DNA from: an uncultured Clostridia bacterium
Lineage (GTDB): Bacteria > Bacillota > Clostridia > TANB77 > CAG-508
Length of the DNA stretch: 51,358 bases
NCBI GenBank assembly: GCA_947627185.1
Contig: CANQVF010000013.1
Location: 1-51,358, forward strand
Direction: 5' to 3'
Made by a program: the position numbers and the translations under genes. The notes under the pieces are model-generated. The model saw only the letters and a program-made list of their open reading frames with translations, had not been told where the DNA came from and searched no databases. Positions 15,052-24,355 of the stretch are shown one piece after another (positions within the stretch are counted from its first letter, which is position 1; the number at the start of each line of letters is the position of its first letter).

Positions 15052-16161
15052 TTACATTTTATATCCAAGAACCACTTCTACTTCAAATTCATTATCACCT
15101 CTTCTAACTGTTAATTTAACTTTTTCTTTTGGATTTTTCATGTAAATATATTTTTTTAAATCATTCATTTTATTTATTTTATTCCCATCAATTTGAGTAA
15201 TTATGTCACCTATTACAATGCCTTTATTAAATAATGCACCATCTTTTAAAATAGTTGCTACATAAATTCCACTATCTATATTCAAATTTGATTGTAAATA
15301 TGGTATTACTTCTTTATCGTAACCATAAATTCCTAAATATGCCTCTTCAAACCTACCATTTTTTATTAATTTTTCTAATATTGGCTTTATAATATTTACT
15401 GGTACTGCAAAACCTATTCCTTCTGCATCACTTATTTTTACTGTATTTATTCCTATAAGTTCACCTTTCATATTCACTAATGCACCACCACTATTACCTT
15501 CATTTATTGTAGCATCTGTTTGAATTAAATCTTCCATATAATTTTCTTCATCAATTTTTATAGTTCTATCTATTCCACTTATAATTCCTTTTGTAACAGT
15601 TCTTTGTAATTCAATTCCTATAGGATTTCCCACAGCATAAACTTCATCCGCTAATTTTATATCGTTAGAATCTGCAAGCTCAATATAATCTAAATTATTA
15701 GCTGTAATCTTTATAATAGCTAAATCTATATTACTATCTGACCATACAACATTTCCATCATATGTTGTACCATCTTCTAATGTTATATAACAATTACTAT
15801 ATTTGTTTCCTGCAACATGTTGATTTGTTAAAATATATCCATTACTACTAATTATTACACCACTTCCTAAACCTAATTTTGATTCAGAATTATCTAGAAA
15901 AATTGATTCACCTGTTTGTTGTAATTTTGAAATACCAACTATAGTTTTAACAATAGAATTTATCTTTTCAGAAAATGTATTATCCACATTTTTTTCAATA
16001 TTTGTGGATAATTTATCTACATTATAGTCAGATTTTGACTGAGTAAAAGTTGTTTTATCCAATTTTATTATTAAAATACCCAATAATAAAATTATTGTAA
16101 TCATAAATAAAACTAAAATAATTTTATCTCTTCTTCTTTCTTTTTTTGTTTCATAATACAT
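15052..16161 (-). CDS. htrA: HtrA-type membrane-anchored serine protease with PDZ domain
   Basis: 369 aa. A basic start followed by a single membrane helix (about residues 14-34) anchors a trypsin-like S1C protease outside the membrane. The catalytic triad is visible: His in ILTNQHVAGN, Asp in SNIDLAIIKI and Ser in NEGNSGGALV. A single PDZ domain covers about residues 275-365 (GIYVATILKDGALFNKGI and so on). Such proteases degrade or refold misfolded exported proteins under envelope stress. AGGAAG lies 6 bp before the ATG. Its upstream region is shared with the divergent DUF975 gene. Confidence 0.95.
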   Translation of the reverse strand: MYYETKKERRRDKIILVLFMITIILLLGILIIKLDKTTFTQSKSDYNVDKLSTNIEKNVDNTFSEKINSIVKTIVGISKLQQTGESIFLDNSESKLGLGSGVIISSNGYILTNQHVAGNKYSNCYITLEDGTTYDGNVVWSDSNIDLAIIKITANNLDYIELADSNDIKLADEVYAVGNPIGIELQRTVTKGIISGIDRTIKIDEENYMEDLIQTDATINEGNSGGALVNMKGELIGINTVKISDAEGIGFAVPVNIIKPILEKLIKNGRFEEAYLGIYGYDKEVIPYLQSNLNIDSGIYVATILKDGALFNKGIVIGDIITQIDGNKINKMNDLKKYIYMKNPKEKVKLTVRRGDNEFEVEVVLGYKM

Positions 16162-16262
16162 TTTTAACTTCCTTTCAAAATTATATTTCCATTTTTTTCT
16201 TCTTTTATACTAAAAAATTTTTTTACTTCATATACTTATATATAAATACTACATTTATTTTA

Positions 16263-16291
16263 TTGATTTTTTTGTCGAAAAATAATATAAT
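16263..16291 (+). promoter_or_regulatory. Promoter of the DUF975 gene
   Basis: TTGATT (16263-16268), a 17-bp spacer and TATAAT (16286-16291), 31 bp before the start. Confidence 0.7.
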
Positions 16292-16322
16292 GTATTTATA
16301 ATTTTTGAGAGGGGGAAAAAAA

Positions 16323-17138
16323 ATGACAATATCTGAATTGAAAGCAGATGCTAAACGTAAATTATCTGGAAAATTAGGAACTGCAGTTGCTATTATGTTA
16401 GTATATGTTATTGTAGTTGCTATTCTAGAAATAATTGGAACTTTAATACATAATGAAGCTTTTTCTTTTATTATAAATATAATAGTTGTGATACTTAATG
16501 TACCACTTTCTTTTGGACTTTTAGCATCTATGATTAAGCTTTCTCGTGGAGAAAAAGTAGGTATATTTGATTTCTTTACAGTAGCTTTAGAAAATGTTTA
16601 TAATGCATGGAAAGTTGTTGGAAGAACAATTTTAAAAATGATAATACCTACTGTTTTAATAATCTTAAGTATACTAATTATGGTATTTTCAGTTGCTTAT
16701 ACTGCAACTCAATCTGTTGTTCTTGGAACAACATCTTCATCATCTTCTGGTTCTGGAATAATATTTATTATAGGTATTATTGCTTTTATCGCAGCATATG
16801 TTTACTTTTTCGTAAAATACTTATTATATTCTTTATCAAACTATATACTTTTTGATAATCCAGAATATACAGGAAAAGAAATAGTTGAAAAAAGTGCTGA
16901 ATTAATGAATGGAAATAGATGGAAATTTTTTAAATTATCTCTTTCTTTCATTGGATGGTATTTATTAATAGGAGTTGCAATGGTTGTTCCAATAGTTGGT
17001 CCTATATTATCAATTATCGGAGCTCTTCTACTATCACCATACATTACTTTTGCTTCAATTAATTTCTATGAAGATTTAAATGGAGTAGTAAAAGAAACAC
17101 CAACAGATTCAAATAATTCAGAATCTACAGTAGAATAG
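16323..17138 (+). CDS. DUF975 family integral membrane protein
   Basis: 271 aa from ATG 16323; GAGAGGGGG is placed 8 bp before it, so the in-frame TTG at 16305 is rejected. The N-terminal TISELKADAKRKLSGKLG is the hallmark of DUF975 proteins. Five or six membrane helices follow, with a Ser/Gly-rich loop (about residues 135-150) and the motif NPEYTGKEIVEKSAELMNG before the last helices. The function of the family is unknown; it is widespread in Firmicutes. It is monocistronic and ends at a shared bidirectional terminator. Confidence 0.9.
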   Translation: MTISELKADAKRKLSGKLGTAVAIMLVYVIVVAILEIIGTLIHNEAFSFIINIIVVILNVPLSFGLLASMIKLSRGEKVGIFDFFTVALENVYNAWKVVGRTILKMIIPTVLIILSILIMVFSVAYTATQSVVLGTTSSSSSGSGIIFIIGIIAFIAAYVYFFVKYLLYSLSNYILFDNPEYTGKEIVEKSAELMNGNRWKFFKLSLSFIGWYLLIGVAMVVPIVGPILSIIGALLLSPYITFASINFYEDLNGVVKETPTDSNNSESTVE

Positions 17139-17160
17139 TTTTAATAAAAAATACTACATA

Positions 17161-17197
17161 AAAAAAAGATTTAAATATTTTATTTAAATCTTTTTTT
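17161..17197. terminator. Bidirectional terminator between DUF975 and VanW genes
   Basis: A perfect 17-bp stem (17161-17177 with 17181-17197) with loop TTT. A long A run opens it and a long T run closes it, so it can stop both converging transcripts. Confidence 0.9.
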
Positions 17198-17205
17198 ATT
17201 TTTAA

Positions 17206-19293
17206 TTATTGTACTGGAACTGGTTCTGGTGCAGGCGGAGCTACATTTGGCCCAGTTCTTATTATTGTTTGCATTGGTTTATATGTATCATTTGATATAA
17301 TATCTTTTGAAATTACTTCTCCATTATATCTTACTTCCTTATATGTTGTTACTTTATATCCTGGATGACCATATTGACTTACAATTTGTTGTCCAGGTGC
17401 TAAAGCTGGATCTTGAATATATGATGTAGAATATGGAATAGAAGCTGTTGTAACAGGTAATATTCTAATTTCATATTCTTTTTCTTCTTCTACACCATGA
17501 ATTTTAAATTCAGCAATTCCATTTTTTACACTAGCTTCAATTTTAATTGGATATGTTCTTGTATTTTTAAATTTAAAGTCTTTTGTTCCCCATACAACTG
17601 TAGCATCTCTACCAGCTGCTACATACGATGTTGTATAAGAATGATTCATTCTTTCTGTTACTTCTAAGTTTGCTAATAATACTGCATTATACAATGTTGA
17701 TGAAATTTGACATATTCCTCCAGCTAAACCATCTACTACAGCACCATCTTGATATATTGCTGCATCTCTATATCCTTCTTCAACTGTTCTTTTTCCTACA
17801 ACTTGATTATATGAAAATTCTTCACCAGGCATAAGCACTTTACCATTTATTTTATTTGCAGCAATTGCCAAATTAGTACTTCTATTTGTATTACTAGCAT
17901 CATATTTAGTACTAAATGATGATACTAAATATGGAAAAGCTTCTGTTCCTAAATCATTTATAGTCTTTGAAGCTTTTGTTATATTTAAATCTAAAGAATA
18001 TTCTTGTTTTCTTTCTGATTTAATTATATTTTTAGCTTCATCAAGTGAAATGGCTAAGTCTACACCATCAACATCTGGATAAATTTTATATGGATTTGTT
18101 TCAAAATAAGCATCTTTAGGTTCAGTATGAATTTCAGAATAAATCTTATCTAAATCTATTTCACTTGCCTTTGTTTCTTTTACTGGAATTTCTATTTCCT
18201 GCTTAAACCCATCTGTAATTTCTTTATTTTTTCTTTTAAAAATTGTATTTAAAATTTGCTTTTTTAATTCATCTTTCTCTACTTGTATACCATCAGTTCC
18301 TTGATTAATTATTAATTTTGAATCTTCTATATAATATGATGGTTCAATCACAACACCAGGAATTTCAGTTGAAACTCCATCTATAAATTGATTTAATAAA
18401 TCTTCATTATATGTATACTCTATTGGAATATTTTTTCCAAAAATATTTGTAAATATAAGTGTATAGTTATTTTTAACAATATTATTATCCCTACCTGTAT
18501 TGTAGGCTATTTCAATAGCATCATCAATTTTATATGTATACTCTATCTGGTCTGCAGTAAATGATTTATTATAATCACCATATTTTAAAGTAATTTCCGG
18601 TATAAGCTCTTTTTTTAGACCCTCATCCAACTTTAATTTTGCATCTTCTCTATTTAAATTGGAAAGTTCTATTCCCTTTACTGATACACCTTTTATAATA
18701 TTAATATTATTTAGATTAAACAAAGCAAAAGATGTTGAAAAAACTATTAATAAAAGTATCAAAACAACACTTATAACAAATATGTACATTTTTATTTTTT
18801 TATTTTTTAGCATTTCTAATACATATTCTGGCTTTTCTTCTTTCTTTTCATCATTTTTGTTGTTTTGAACATTTTTTTCATTTTCATTAAGTTCATTTTT
18901 TAGAATGCTTTTTTCTTTTTCATCAGATTTATTTTGTTGAATATTTTTTTCTTCTTCATCAGATTTATTCTCTTGAGATTTTTCTTTTTTTTCAGTAATT
19001 TCATCATTTTGAATATTTTCTTTTTCTGCCTTACTTGTTTTATTTTTCTGACTACTTTTTCTTTTTTTACTTGCTTTTTCTTTAACTTTTACTTCCGTTT
19101 CTGCAACTTCATTTTGATTATTTTGAACTAAAGTTTCACTTTTTTCTTCAATTTTATTTTCTTGTTTTTTAGTGCTTTTAGTGCTTTTTTGGGGAGTATC
19201 AACAATATTATCTTCTTTTATTTTTGTTGTTTCTACCTTATTATTTTGTTTTTTCTTAGTACTTTTTTTCTTTTTATTTTTAGTAGAAGACAT
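17206..19293 (-). CDS. VanW-family wall protein with YoaR-like repeats and C-terminal G5-like domain
   Basis: 695 aa from ATG 19293, placed 7 bp after AAGGAAGGGA; the TTG at 19317 would lie before the ribosome site. Order: a long Lys/Glu/Asn-rich low-complexity cytoplasmic tail (about 1-170), including imperfect repeats of the NKSDEEEKN type; one membrane helix (about 172-196); two YoaR/peptidoglycan-binding-4 type domains; a VanW domain with KVLMPGEEFSYNQVVGKRT, then GLAGGICQISSTLYNA; and a G5-like tail (YKEVRYNGEVISKDIIS). VanW-YoaR-G5 proteins are thought to act at the cell wall. The long charged cytoplasmic tail is the unusual part. Confidence 0.92.
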   Translation of the reverse strand: MSSTKNKKKKSTKKKQNNKVETTKIKEDNIVDTPQKSTKSTKKQENKIEEKSETLVQNNQNEVAETEVKVKEKASKKRKSSQKNKTSKAEKENIQNDEITEKKEKSQENKSDEEEKNIQQNKSDEKEKSILKNELNENEKNVQNNKNDEKKEEKPEYVLEMLKNKKIKMYIFVISVVLILLLIVFSTSFALFNLNNINIIKGVSVKGIELSNLNREDAKLKLDEGLKKELIPEITLKYGDYNKSFTADQIEYTYKIDDAIEIAYNTGRDNNIVKNNYTLIFTNIFGKNIPIEYTYNEDLLNQFIDGVSTEIPGVVIEPSYYIEDSKLIINQGTDGIQVEKDELKKQILNTIFKRKNKEITDGFKQEIEIPVKETKASEIDLDKIYSEIHTEPKDAYFETNPYKIYPDVDGVDLAISLDEAKNIIKSERKQEYSLDLNITKASKTINDLGTEAFPYLVSSFSTKYDASNTNRSTNLAIAANKINGKVLMPGEEFSYNQVVGKRTVEEGYRDAAIYQDGAVVDGLAGGICQISSTLYNAVLLANLEVTERMNHSYTTSYVAAGRDATVVWGTKDFKFKNTRTYPIKIEASVKNGIAEFKIHGVEEEKEYEIRILPVTTASIPYSTSYIQDPALAPGQQIVSQYGHPGYKVTTYKEVRYNGEVISKDIISNDTYKPMQTIIRTGPNVAPPAPEPVPVQ

Positions 19294-19479
19294 TTTTTTA
19301 GGTCCCTTCCTTTCCAATAATCTTCATTTTAATATATTAACATATGTTTTTTTTTTAATCAATATTTTTCCTACTAGACAATAAAAAAAATTATATATAT
19401 AATGTCAATATAGCTTACTTTAATATTTTATTCATTAAATTTATATATATTATAAAAAATTTAGAAAGGGGTAACTAAA

Positions 19480-20046
19480 ATGATTGGAAATGTAATTTCA
19501 AAATTAAGAAGAGAAAAAGGAATTACTAAAACAGAACTTGCTAATCAAACAGATATTAATATTGGTCATCTAACTCATATAGAAAAAGGTGAAAGAAATC
19601 CTAGTCATAAAGCATTAAAATCAATATGCAATGCATTAAATGTTCCTTATCAGCAATTAATGTATACTTATGATAAAACACTATCAGATGAACAAGTAGA
19701 ATATGGATATATAGATCATATTTCTTACAATAAAGTACCAGCTATTTCAAATTTTGATGATTATATTAATTGTCCATCAGATTTCTCAAATGCCTCTTTT
19801 GCTTATAAGGTTCCAGATTCTGCAATGGCTCCTATTATAAAAGAAGGTGCTTATGCTTTTATAGAAATCAATGGACTTATTGAAAATAGAGCTATTGGTC
19901 TTTTTAAAGTAAATGATAAATACGTTATTAGAAGATTGCTTTATAAAAATGATACTTTTATTTTAAGAGCAGATAATAAAGATTTTAAAGACATTACAAT
20001 TAATTCTCGAAATCAATTCCAAATTATAGGACGTGTGTATATATAA
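19480..20046 (+). CDS. XRE/Cro-type regulator with non-cleaving S24-like domain
   Basis: 188 aa. Residues 1-60 form an HTH-3 domain (ISKLRREKGITKTELANQ, then GHLTHIEKGERNPSHKAL). Residues about 100-188 follow the LexA/CI-like S24 fold (VPDSAMAPIIKEGAYAFIE, then YVIRRLLYKND). At the catalytic positions the usual S-M reads A-M, and the Lys of the V-K-R-x motif reads Arg, so self-cleavage is unlikely; the domain probably only dimerises. AAAGGGG lies 9 bp upstream. It is a single-gene unit between divergent neighbours, so autoregulation is plausible. Targets are unknown. Confidence 0.88.
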   Translation: MIGNVISKLRREKGITKTELANQTDINIGHLTHIEKGERNPSHKALKSICNALNVPYQQLMYTYDKTLSDEQVEYGYIDHISYNKVPAISNFDDYINCPSDFSNASFAYKVPDSAMAPIIKEGAYAFIEINGLIENRAIGLFKVNDKYVIRRLLYKNDTFILRADNKDFKDITINSRNQFQIIGRVYI

Positions 20047-20089
20047 TTATTACAATATTATTAAATTTTTATAATATTAAAAAAGCCAC

Positions 20090-20118
20090 TTGAACTAATG
20101 TTTTTTTAATACTATAAT
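20090..20118 (+). promoter_or_regulatory. Promoter of the carbohydrate-binding protein gene
   Basis: TTGAAC (20090-20095), a 17-bp spacer and TATAAT (20113-20118), 29 bp before the ATG. Confidence 0.7.
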
Positions 20119-20147
20119 GATGTTATTACTTACAATAGGAGAAATTT

Positions 20148-20600
20148 ATGGAATTAGTTAAAAATATATTTTTTAATACAGATAGATTAATTGCTGGTAA
20201 CACAGTAAAAATTTCTTATACAGGATTATTTTTTCAAGACAAATCCGAAAAAGCTTTTATTAGATATGGTTTTGGAGAAAATTGGGAAAATTTAGTAGAA
20301 GCTGAAATGGAAAAAACTGAACTTGGTTTCCAAATTGAAATAGATTTATTGGATAAAGATTCTTTCAATTTTTGCATAAAAAATGAAGATGATAAATGGG
20401 ATAATAATAATGGTGAAAATTATACTTTTAAAATAGAACATCCTGAAACAGCCTTAATTGTATCTGATAACAAATCTGTTAGAAGGCTTAGAAAAACTTA
20501 TATTTGGTCAAAAAAAGTAAAATTAGCTGTTTATAAAATATTAACTTATATTCCAAAATTAATAACTGGAAATTATAAGAAAAAAGTAAAAAATAATTAA
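20148..20600 (+). CDS. Starch-type carbohydrate-binding module protein (CBM25/53-like), stand-alone
   Basis: 150 aa. Residues about 10-95 form a beta-sandwich with the CBM25/53 pattern: GNTVKISYTGLFFQ, then IRYGFGENWENL, then FNFCIKNEDDKWDNNNGENY. The W and DNN-N-G-N-Y residues normally contact alpha-glucan. The last 50 residues are basic and helical. There is no signal peptide and no enzyme domain, so it probably acts inside the cell, perhaps on glycogen-like polymer; this is inference. GGAG lies 8 bp upstream. Confidence 0.82.
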   Translation: MELVKNIFFNTDRLIAGNTVKISYTGLFFQDKSEKAFIRYGFGENWENLVEAEMEKTELGFQIEIDLLDKDSFNFCIKNEDDKWDNNNGENYTFKIEHPETALIVSDNKSVRRLRKTYIWSKKVKLAVYKILTYIPKLITGNYKKKVKNN

Positions 20601-20605
20601 ATTTT

Positions 20606-20646
20606 AAAGCCCTATTTGTTAATTTTTAACAAATAGGGCTTTTTTT
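20606..20646 (+). terminator. Strong terminator, 16-bp stem
   Basis: 20606-20621 pairs with 20627-20642 (AAAGCCCTATTTGTTA type) around a 5-nt loop and is followed by T. It ends the CBM gene and faces the SDR gene on the other strand. Confidence 0.92.
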
Positions 20647-20657
20647 AATTTAATATT

Positions 20658-21389
20658 TTAGCTTATTACAATTCCACCATCAACAGAAATAATCTGCCCA
20701 GTGGTAAACTCATCTTCAATAAGCCATTTCACACATCTCGTAATATCAATAGGGTATCCTTTCCTTGTAAGTGGTGTTTCTTCTATTAATTTTTTCCAAT
20801 CTTCTTCTGTTAAATTTTTATTCATATCTGTATCAATTGCTCCTGGAGCTATTGAATTTACTCTAATATTTGATGGCCCTAATTCTTTAGCTAATGCTTT
20901 TGTCATACCATCTATACCTGCCTTTGAAACAGAATAATGAACCTCACATGATGCACCTATTTTTCCATACATAGATGATATATTTATTATGCTTCCTTTA
21001 TGTTCTTTTATCATATATTTTATTGTTTCTTGTGATGTATAAAAAACAGAATATAAGTTATTTTTAAGCATTTGTTCAAAATCTTCATCTGTTATATCCA
21101 AAAATAATTTGCTTTGAGCTATACCAGCATTATTTATTAATACATCTATTTTATTATATTTTTTTATAACAAAATCTACTAATTTTTCTACTTCACTTCT
21201 TTTAGATACATTTGCCTTAAAAATATCTATTTCTATTCCTTGCTCTTTTAATTCATCTTTTAATTTTAATGCTTCTTGTTCAGAATTATTATAATTTGCT
21301 ATAACAGTATATCCATTTATTGCTAAATTATATGCTATATTTCTTCCTATTCCTCTACTTGCTCCTGTTACAATGATTACTTTATTCAT
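20658..21389 (-). CDS. Classical short-chain dehydrogenase (FabG-like)
   Basis: 243 aa from ATG 21389, 6 bp after AAGGAG; the TTG one codon upstream is not needed. It has the Rossmann motif TGASRGIG, NNAG (VLINNAGIAQ), the catalytic Ser (INISSMYGK) and Tyr-Lys (HYSVSKAG), then NSIAPGAIDTDM and the C-terminal VDGG. FabG is the closest well-known relative, but the gene is not in a fatty-acid operon. It sits 10 bp downstream of a GtrII-like gene on the same strand, so its true substrate could be different. Confidence 0.9.
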   Translation of the reverse strand: MNKVIIVTGASRGIGRNIAYNLAINGYTVIANYNNSEQEALKLKDELKEQGIEIDIFKANVSKRSEVEKLVDFVIKKYNKIDVLINNAGIAQSKLFLDITDEDFEQMLKNNLYSVFYTSQETIKYMIKEHKGSIINISSMYGKIGASCEVHYSVSKAGIDGMTKALAKELGPSNIRVNSIAPGAIDTDMNKNLTEEDWKKLIEETPLTRKGYPIDITRCVKWLIEDEFTTGQIISVDGGIVIS

Positions 21390-21402
21390 CAAAATCTCCT
21401 TT

Positions 21403-23019
21403 CTAGAATGGTAACCATGGTTCTTCCATAAATTTTACAACCATATGTCCATCAATAACTTTTACAGAATCTTCATCTGGAAAAATTCCCATTTGTTTAA
21501 ACTCATCACTTGTTACAATTTCTGCATATTTTTCAGCAGATGCTAATGGTACATCAAGCCCATAAAATATTCTAATAAATTTTGCCCATGTTCCTATTGC
21601 ACCACTATATGTTCCATGAAATGCTGGTGCTCTAAAAATAGAATCAACTGTATAGGTATATAAAGCAGAATTTCTAGGATAATTATCATTACCAATAATT
21701 CCTCCAAAAACAATAGGATATCCCTTATAATAACCCTCTGTAGTTTCAATTCTATCCATAACTCTCATTATTGTTGAATATGCTTGATTATAAGTTAATT
21801 TCAATGCTGCATAAGAAGTATTATCTGCAATATAATATGTTCCCATAATAACTACACAACTTAATATTGCCACCCATTTTAATATAATTCCTTTATTTAT
21901 AATTTCAAATATTGCAAAAGAAAACGGAATTATTAAAATCATTTGAACTGTTGTAAGAGAATACATTTGTGTTCCAACAATTAAAATATCAATAATATTT
22001 AAAGCTAGTGGTATAAGTATTAAAAATAAAACTGAAAGTAATATTCTTATTACTTTTAATTTTTTATTATCCTCTTTTATAGATACTAATGCAACTATTG
22101 AAGAAACTGCCATTACAATAAAAAACACAAAATACATAAGTTCTCTTCTATAATTAGTATTATAGATAATAGTGTCTCCTAAGAAAAATGTAAAAAAGTC
22201 TTTATATGTTTGCAATATTGTTGTTTTTAAACCAGCTAATATTCCTAAAATAGATATGTTTTGAGCACCTTTATATGCAGATAACTCTAAATTAGAAATA
22301 TTCAAAATTATCATTGTAGCAATGTAATACAATATTCCACCAATAATAACACTAGATGCTGTTTTTAATATATTTATTAAAATCTCTTTTATAGTTTTTT
22401 CATTCTTTAATAAATGTATTATGCTTATCATAACGCATAATCCTATGCTAACACCAATATAACTTTGATATATACTTAATGATAGCATAAAGCATAAAGA
22501 TGAAAGAAAAATACCTAATTTTTTATATTTAAATTTATAAATAAACCACACTACTAGAGTTGAAATTAAAAAATTAAAACAATATGCAAAAGAAGTATAT
22601 ATATATATTAAAGTTACTGTAAGAGTTGGTGTTAAAACTAATATTAATGATGTAAAAATAACTGAAATTTTACTTTTAAAATCGAATAAATCTGTTATTA
22701 ATACAGCACTAATTGCAAGCACTAATATACATGATATTGTAGATACTGTAGGTATAGAAATAAAATAATTAAATCTTTCTATTAATTCTATTCCCCATCT
22801 TCCTAAAGTTTTTTCCCAAGCACCTGGTCTAGAATAGTCTATTGAATTCCATAAACCATCTTGACTCATTATTGTTTCTGTTATCATTGTTATATGAGTT
22901 ATAATTCCAACTAAAATAACAATAATAAATGCTAATCTTTTATTTTTGTCAAACCATTTTAAAAATTTTTCTAATGCACTTTCTGGTGTAATAATTTTTA
23001 TTTTTTTATTTTCCTCCAT
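21403..23019 (-). CDS. GtrII-type glucosyltransferase-like membrane protein
   Basis: 538 aa with ten to twelve membrane helices. The first outer loop, SQDGLWNSIDYSRPGAWEKT, then LGRWGIELIERF, is the signature of the Glucos_trans_II family. In that family the enzyme adds glucose from a lipid-phosphate donor to surface polysaccharide. The C-terminal 100 residues are a soluble outer domain (GGIIGNDNYPRNSALYTY). AGGAG is found 8 bp before the start. The SDR gene follows at once, so the two form a small operon. Confidence 0.85.
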   Translation of the reverse strand: MEENKKIKIITPESALEKFLKWFDKNKRLAFIIVILVGIITHITMITETIMSQDGLWNSIDYSRPGAWEKTLGRWGIELIERFNYFISIPTVSTISCILVLAISAVLITDLFDFKSKISVIFTSLILVLTPTLTVTLIYIYTSFAYCFNFLISTLVVWFIYKFKYKKLGIFLSSLCFMLSLSIYQSYIGVSIGLCVMISIIHLLKNEKTIKEILINILKTASSVIIGGILYYIATMIILNISNLELSAYKGAQNISILGILAGLKTTILQTYKDFFTFFLGDTIIYNTNYRRELMYFVFFIVMAVSSIVALVSIKEDNKKLKVIRILLSVLFLILIPLALNIIDILIVGTQMYSLTTVQMILIIPFSFAIFEIINKGIILKWVAILSCVVIMGTYYIADNTSYAALKLTYNQAYSTIMRVMDRIETTEGYYKGYPIVFGGIIGNDNYPRNSALYTYTVDSIFRAPAFHGTYSGAIGTWAKFIRIFYGLDVPLASAEKYAEIVTSDEFKQMGIFPDEDSVKVIDGHMVVKFMEEPWLPF

Positions 23020-23107
23020 AGTTTTCTCCTTTTTATTTATTACATTTATATTATAAAATCAAGCAACATTAATGTCAATAAAAGTGCTTGGTTTTAATTT
23101 TAAATAT

Positions 23108-23155
23108 AAAAAAGAAAAGAAGGCAAGCATAACTTACTGCTAGCCTCTTCCCTTT
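23108..23155 (-). terminator. Hairpin terminator of the 23166-23606 gene
   Basis: On the minus strand AAGAGGC-TAGCA pairs with TGCTT-GCCTTCTT with small bulges, then TTTTCTTTTTT follows. It lies 11-58 bp downstream of the stop codon. Confidence 0.7.
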
Positions 23156-23165
23156 TTCGACAGTT

Positions 23166-23606
23166 TTAATCTCTTATTTCAAACAAATCTTCGTTTTTTT
23201 GTAAAAGCTTATTTATTTCATCAAAATCGTCATCCATTCCTATAAATGATACTTCAATATCATCTATAATAATATTAAAATCTTCAAAATCATCTGGTAG
23301 CTTATTTTTGAGGAAATAAAATGATATTACAGCAATTTTTCTTTCATAACCCTTGATTTTTTTACTTCTTTTAGTTATTAATCCGTTCTCATCATATTCA
23401 AATTCATAATGCATGTAATAATAATAAATAGTATACATTCCATCTTTATAAAATGCAATTATAGTATCATCAGATAAATGTCCTGCAAAATCATAAGTAT
23501 CAATATCTAATAAAACCTTTCCTCGATTGCTCCACTTGTCTAACTGCCGAATGCAAATATTTAAAACACAAATATTTTTTATTGCAATCCTATGGTATAT
23601 ACTCAT
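23166..23606 (-). CDS. Unrecognised acidic orphan protein
   Basis: 146 aa, no signal peptide or membrane helix. A central Tyr-rich stretch (MYTIYYYYMHYEFEYDENG) is followed by a basic patch (TKRSKKIKGYERK) and a very acidic tail (MDDDFDEINKLLQKNEDL). I know no family. AGGGGG lies 8 bp before ATG. It is transcribed alone and opposite to the sigma gene. Codon use is slightly less AT-biased at its 5' end. Confidence 0.75.
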   Translation of the reverse strand: MSIYHRIAIKNICVLNICIRQLDKWSNRGKVLLDIDTYDFAGHLSDDTIIAFYKDGMYTIYYYYMHYEFEYDENGLITKRSKKIKGYERKIAVISFYFLKNKLPDDFEDFNIIIDDIEVSFIGMDDDFDEINKLLQKNEDLFEIRD

Positions 23607-23750
23607 CTTGAAGTCCCCCTTAAATTGTTTGGTTAGTAATTATATTAACATAAATTTGCGTATTTTTCAATACTTCATATCCTAAATTTGACCAAAAGTA
23701 AATTAATAAATAAATAGTTATAATTTAAAAAGTAAAAAAAATTAAAATTT

Positions 23751-23780
23751 TGAAACCTAAATATAATATTATATACTCTT
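23751..23780 (+). promoter_or_regulatory. Possible ECF-type promoter of the sigma gene
   Basis: TGAAAC (23751-23756) resembles the -35 AAC core of ECF promoters (SigV/SigW type). It lies 74 bp before the TTG start, with TACTCT about 17 bp downstream. If real, the sigma factor would drive its own gene. The match is limited to the -35 element. Confidence 0.3.
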
Positions 23781-23824
23781 ATATATAAATACCTGATATG
23801 TACATATAGATTGGAGGTTGTAAT

Positions 23825-24355
23825 TTGGAAGAATTAATAAAAGAAGCACAAAATGGAGATAAAGAAGCATTTACAAAAATTATTTTAAACATAAGAAATG
23901 ATTTATATAAAATTGCAAAAACTCGTATTTCAAATGATGATGACATTGAAGATTTAATTCAAGAAACTATGATTGAAACATATAAATCTATAAAGAAGTT
24001 AAGAGATCCTAATAAACTAAAAAAATGGATTATAAGAATTCTTATTAACAAATGTAATAAATTATATAAGAAAAACTATAAAAATAACGCATTAATAAAT
24101 GAATACAATATAGAAAATTATATAGTTTTGCATAGTAATCAAAACATAGATGATGATTTAAATTTTTATTATCTTATAAAAGATTTAAAATATGAAGAAA
24201 GAATAGTTATTATCTTGCATTATATGGAAGATTATTCTGTAAATGATATTTCAAAAATTTTAAAAATGAATAAAAACACTGTAAAAACACATTTATTTAG
24301 GGCAAGAGAAATAATAAAAACAAATTTTTATGAAAAAGAGGAGGTAAAAAAATGA
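23825..24355 (+). CDS. ECF-family RNA polymerase sigma factor
   Basis: 176 aa. The start is TTG 23825, 7 bp after GGAGG. Region 2 (ELIKEAQNGDKEAFTKII, then DDIEDLIQETMIETYKSI, then PNKLKKWIIRILINKC) recognises the -10 and core polymerase. Region 4 (YEERIVIILHYMEDYSVNDI, then LKMNKNTVKTHLFRAREI) is the -35-binding HTH. The Tyr-rich, Lys-rich linker is typical. The stop overlaps the next start by 4 bp (ATGA), so sigma and partner are translated together. Confidence 0.95.
   Translation: MEELIKEAQNGDKEAFTKIILNIRNDLYKIAKTRISNDDDIEDLIQETMIETYKSIKKLRDPNKLKKWIIRILINKCNKLYKKNYKNNALINEYNIENYIVLHSNQNIDDDLNFYYLIKDLKYEERIVIILHYMEDYSVNDISKILKMNKNTVKTHLFRAREIIKTNFYEKEEVKK

Noticed and set aside
17160..17200. 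CRISPR-like or other ordered short repeats
   Set aside because: The inverted structures here and elsewhere are single hairpins at gene ends; I saw no array of regularly spaced identical repeats with unique spacers anywhere.
17628..19384. Several plus-strand open frames rich in Phe and Leu
   Set aside because: They are antisense shadows of the Lys/Glu-rich VanW gene and lack ribosome sites.
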